Assembly (NCBI GenBank): GCA_016789485.1
Contig: JAEURE010000125.1
Span: forward strand, 1-7,533
DNA length: 7,533 nt
Reading direction: 5' to 3'
From: Anaerolineales bacterium
Lineage (GTDB): Bacteria; Chloroflexota; Anaerolineae; Anaerolineales; Villigracilaceae
Made by a program: the position numbers and the translations under genes. Under the pieces are notes generated by a model. The model had not been told where the DNA came from and made no database searches. It was given only the letters and a program-made list of their open reading frames with translations. Of the stretch, positions 6,022 to 7,533 are shown piece after piece; within the stretch, counting starts at the first letter, position 1; the number at the start of each line of letters is the position of its first letter.

Positions 6022-6034
6022 TTGTCGTTGACAA
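6022..6034. repeat. Inverted repeat TTGTC-GTT-GACAA over the serA -35
   Basis: Arms identical to those at 5974-5984, with a 3-nt spacer; the right arm overlaps the TTGACA -35 of serA. The overlap with a consensus -35 could make the match partly accidental. Confidence 0.4.
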
Positions 6035-6056
6035 AGGTTTTTCTCGTTGTTAGAAT
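6028..6056 (+). promoter_or_regulatory. serA promoter
   Basis: A consensus TTGACA (6028-6033), the ideal 17-nt spacer, and TAGAAT (6051-6056, 5 of 6). Transcription is expected to start near 6063, leaving a leader of about 90 nt before the serA ATG. This is the best sigma-70-type promoter in the window and suggests high basal expression. Confidence 0.85.
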
Positions 6057-6083
6057 GAAAACCGTGTTCAAAACGCCTTTCCA

Positions 6084-6121
6084 AACAGGAATTCAGCCGA
6101 ATCATCGGTTGGGTTCCTGTT
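6084..6121 (+). promoter_or_regulatory. Stem-loop in the serA 5' leader
   Basis: Bases 6084-6100 and 6105-6121 form a continuous 17-bp RNA stem (14 Watson-Crick pairs and 3 G-U pairs) closed by the 4-nt loop ATCA. It lies within the predicted serA leader, ending 18 nt before the AAGGAG site, and no T-tract follows, so it is not a plain terminator. The GGGTT in its 3' arm (6111-6115) could instead pair with AACCC (6131-6135) next to the ribosome site. It may act in translation control, RNA stability or as a protein site; it matches no riboswitch class I know. Confidence 0.6.
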
Positions 6122-6152
6122 ATTAATTTCAACCCCATTAAGGAGAAATACA

Positions 6153-7058
6153 ATGAAAGTTCTGATTTGCGACAAGACCGAGAAGGAATATATCGAACAA
6201 ATGCGCTCCGCAGGCCTGACCGTGGACGTGCGTGATGATATCACCCCCGAAGAATTGATGACCGTTTTGCCCAATTACGAAGGTATGGTCGTTCGTTCCC
6301 GCACAAAGGTGAGGCAGCCGCTTATTGATGTTTGCCCCAACCTCAAGGTTATAGTAAGAGGCGGAGCAGGCCTCGATACCATTGATCACGAATATGCCAA
6401 ATCCAAGGGCATTGCGGTCATGAATACCCCGCTGGCAAACTCCGCATCCGTGGCAGAAATGGCGATCGGGTATATGCTTATGATGGCACGCTCACTTTAT
6501 CAAGCTACTGCCTCCATGAAAGCTGAGAAATGGGAAAAGAAAAATTTCAACGGCGATGAGATCGGCGGAAAAACACTTGGCCTCATCGGCGTAGGCAATA
6601 TCGGCAAGGAAGTTGCCAAGCGCGCATCTGTGATGGGCATGACCGTTCTCGCCTACGATCCTTATGTAAAATCGATTGATGGCATCAAACTTGTCACCTT
6701 GGACGAGCTTCTTGGCCAGGCCGATTACATCAGCCTGCACCTGCCCAAGACAAAAGAATCAACAAATATGATCGGCGCAGAACAATTCGCAAAGATGAAA
6801 AACGGCGTCCGTATTGTCAATTGCGCCCGCGGTGGAATTGTCAACGAAGATGCGCTCTACGAAGCACTGACCAGCGGCAAGGTCGCCGCTGCGGCGCTGG
6901 ATGTCTTCAACGAAGAACCCCCCACCGATTGGAAATTGCTCAAGCTGGATAATGTCATTGGCTCCCCGCACATTGGCGCTGCCACCAAAGAAGCGCAGGG
7001 CCGTGTTGGAGCGGAAGTAGCTGAAAAGCTGATTGCGTTTGCAAAGAACGGAAAATAA
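6153..7058 (+). CDS. serA: D-3-phosphoglycerate dehydrogenase, short form
   Basis: A 301-residue NAD-dependent D-2-hydroxyacid dehydrogenase. It oxidises 3-phosphoglycerate to 3-phosphohydroxypyruvate, the first committed step of serine synthesis, in the cytosol. The outer substrate domain carries VRSRTKV (47-53) and VIVRGGAGLDTID (66-78), typical of SerA. The Rossmann domain has GLIGVGNIG (143-151), with Asp169 (AYDPY) at the NAD-selective position. The catalytic residues Arg226 (NCARGGIVNE), Glu255 (FNEEPP) and His273 (SPHIGAAT) are all present. The protein ends right after the core: the C-terminal ACT and intervening domains of long SerA forms are absent, so serine feedback by that route is not expected. 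AAGGAG stands 7 nt before the ATG. Placement beside serC supports SerA over another hydroxyacid dehydrogenase. It is followed by a hairpin terminator and a DUF1015 gene. Confidence 0.96.
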   Translation: MKVLICDKTEKEYIEQMRSAGLTVDVRDDITPEELMTVLPNYEGMVVRSRTKVRQPLIDVCPNLKVIVRGGAGLDTIDHEYAKSKGIAVMNTPLANSASVAEMAIGYMLMMARSLYQATASMKAEKWEKKNFNGDEIGGKTLGLIGVGNIGKEVAKRASVMGMTVLAYDPYVKSIDGIKLVTLDELLGQADYISLHLPKTKESTNMIGAEQFAKMKNGVRIVNCARGGIVNEDALYEALTSGKVAAAALDVFNEEPPTDWKLLKLDNVIGSPHIGAATKEAQGRVGAEVAEKLIAFAKNGK

Positions 7059-7068
7059 CTAACCACTC

Positions 7069-7117
7069 ATATCATTGCGAGGAAATGTAGTCCTCCTCGC
7101 AATGATATTTTATTTTT
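7069..7117 (+). terminator. Hairpin plus T-tract between serA and the DUF1015 gene
   Basis: Perfect 15-bp arms (7069-7083 and 7094-7108) enclose a 10-nt loop and are followed by TTTATTTTT (7109-7117). The AGGAG ribosome site of the next gene starts on the very next base (7118), so little or no room remains for a separate promoter. The arm sequence ATCATTGCGAGGA resembles the CATTGCGAG palindromic repeats scattered in many bacterial genomes, so the terminator may derive from such an element. Confidence 0.88.
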
Positions 7118-7127
7118 AGGAGAATCC

Positions 7128-7533
7128 ATGAAAATTATCAGTGACATTGGCATTCAAATTCCACAGATTTATTTACCCAAGGCAGGCGTGGATTTAAAGA
7201 AATGGGCAGTGATCGCCTGCGACCAGTTTACATCCGAGCCTGAGTACTGGCATGATGTGGAAAAAATCGTCGGCGACGCTCCATCCACATTGAATTTGAC
7301 GTTCCCTGAAGTACATCTTGAAAAGCCAGGCGCTGAAGAACGCATCCAAAGTATTCAACTGGCTATGCGCAAATATATGGATGAAGGAATTCTCCAACCT
7401 CGTGATGGACTTATCTACGTGGAGCGCACTGTTTCAGGGAAAACTCGCAAAGGGATCATTCTCTGTCTCGACCTTGAACGATACGATTACAACAAAGGCT
7501 CCTCCAGCCTCATCCGCGCTACAGAAGGAACCA
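7128..7533 (+). CDS. DUF1015-family protein, N-terminal 135 residues (partial)
   Basis: An open frame from ATG 7128 to the window edge without a stop. The sequence resembles DUF1015 proteins, which are about 400 residues long and soluble. Marks seen by eye are the opening IGIQIPQIYLPKAGVDLKKW (7-26), WAVIACDQFTSEPEYW (26-41), the VGDAPSTLNL block (48-57), a GLIYVERTVSGKTRKGIILCLDLERYDY strand region (94-121), and the family's RATEGT end (130-135), comparable with the RHExT-type motif of other members. AGGAG lies 5 nt before the start. I know no established biochemical function for the family. Its place directly behind serA, with serC adjacent, suggests a role connected with serine or phosphoserine metabolism; that is inference from context. 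The terminator hairpin immediately upstream probably keeps expression below that of serA. Confidence 0.85.
   Translation, partial: MKIISDIGIQIPQIYLPKAGVDLKKWAVIACDQFTSEPEYWHDVEKIVGDAPSTLNLTFPEVHLEKPGAEERIQSIQLAMRKYMDEGILQPRDGLIYVERTVSGKTRKGIILCLDLERYDYNKGSSSLIRATEGT

Larger units (their letters stand above)
5840..6152. other. serC-serA divergent control region
   Basis: These 313 bp contain no credible gene. They hold the serC leader and promoter, two short inverted repeats, the serA promoter and the serA leader with its stem-loop, each listed separately. The part nearest serC (5851-5970) is AT-rich and has a short dyad ACGGT/ACCGT (5871-5889) in the predicted serC leader. A TATAAT on the reverse strand at 5865-5860 is too close to the ribosome site to be a useful promoter. 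Confidence 0.75.

Noticed and set aside
1..7533. CRISPR array, insertion sequence, phage or anti-phage system
   Set aside because: No regularly spaced repeats, transposase, integrase, nuclease or toxin-antitoxin-like genes are seen; all sizeable frames are explained by metabolic, transport or regulatory families.

Overview
The window is ordinary bacterial chromosome of roughly balanced GC content with short intergenic gaps, clear AAGGAG/AGGAGG-type ribosome binding sites and sigma-70-like promoters. The gene set (short ACT-less SerA, divergent SerC, a DUF1015-type protein, a PPOX-class split-barrel protein of the kind often F420-dependent, a DHA2 drug exporter) and the protein style fit a member of the Chloroflexota, most likely Anaerolineae. 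That assignment is by eye and is not proven. No CRISPR array, insertion sequence, tRNA, rRNA or phage module is visible.

Left part (1-2206): an aldo/keto reductase (partial, leaves the window) and a small PPOX-class oxidoreductase form a leftward operon. A TetR-family repressor gene lies divergently. Between them are two near-identical 20-bp palindromes, centred 33 bp apart. One sits inside the -10/-35 spacer of the leftward promoter. The other covers the -10/start region of the rightward promoter. This is the clearest regulatory arrangement in the window: one repressor probably controls both its own gene and the two reductases. A VOC-superfamily protein follows tetR and ends in a perfect 16-bp-arm hairpin terminator.

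Middle part (2207-4727): a DHA2/EmrB-QacA-like 14-helix exporter with its own likely promoter, then a 78-residue protein with two Cys/His metal-site candidates, then a small alpha/beta hydrolase with an intact Ser-Asp-His triad. A second strong hairpin, whose core sequence matches the first terminator, separates these from the leftward serC.

Right part (4728-7533): serC (leftward) and serA (rightward) diverge from a 313-bp control region. It holds a near-consensus serA promoter, a likely extended -10 serC promoter, two TTGTC...GACAA inverted repeats (one in each promoter) and a 17-bp-arm stem-loop in the serA leader. SerA oxidises 3-phosphoglycerate and SerC transaminates the product to phosphoserine. 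The last step (SerB) is not encoded here. A DUF1015-family gene starts just 10 nt after a hairpin/T-tract terminator behind serA, so its expression probably depends on read-through.

Nothing here is a wholly new system. The most useful leads are the two-operator divergent TetR switch, the serC/serA control region with its leader hairpin, and the terminator-gated DUF1015 gene beside the serine genes.
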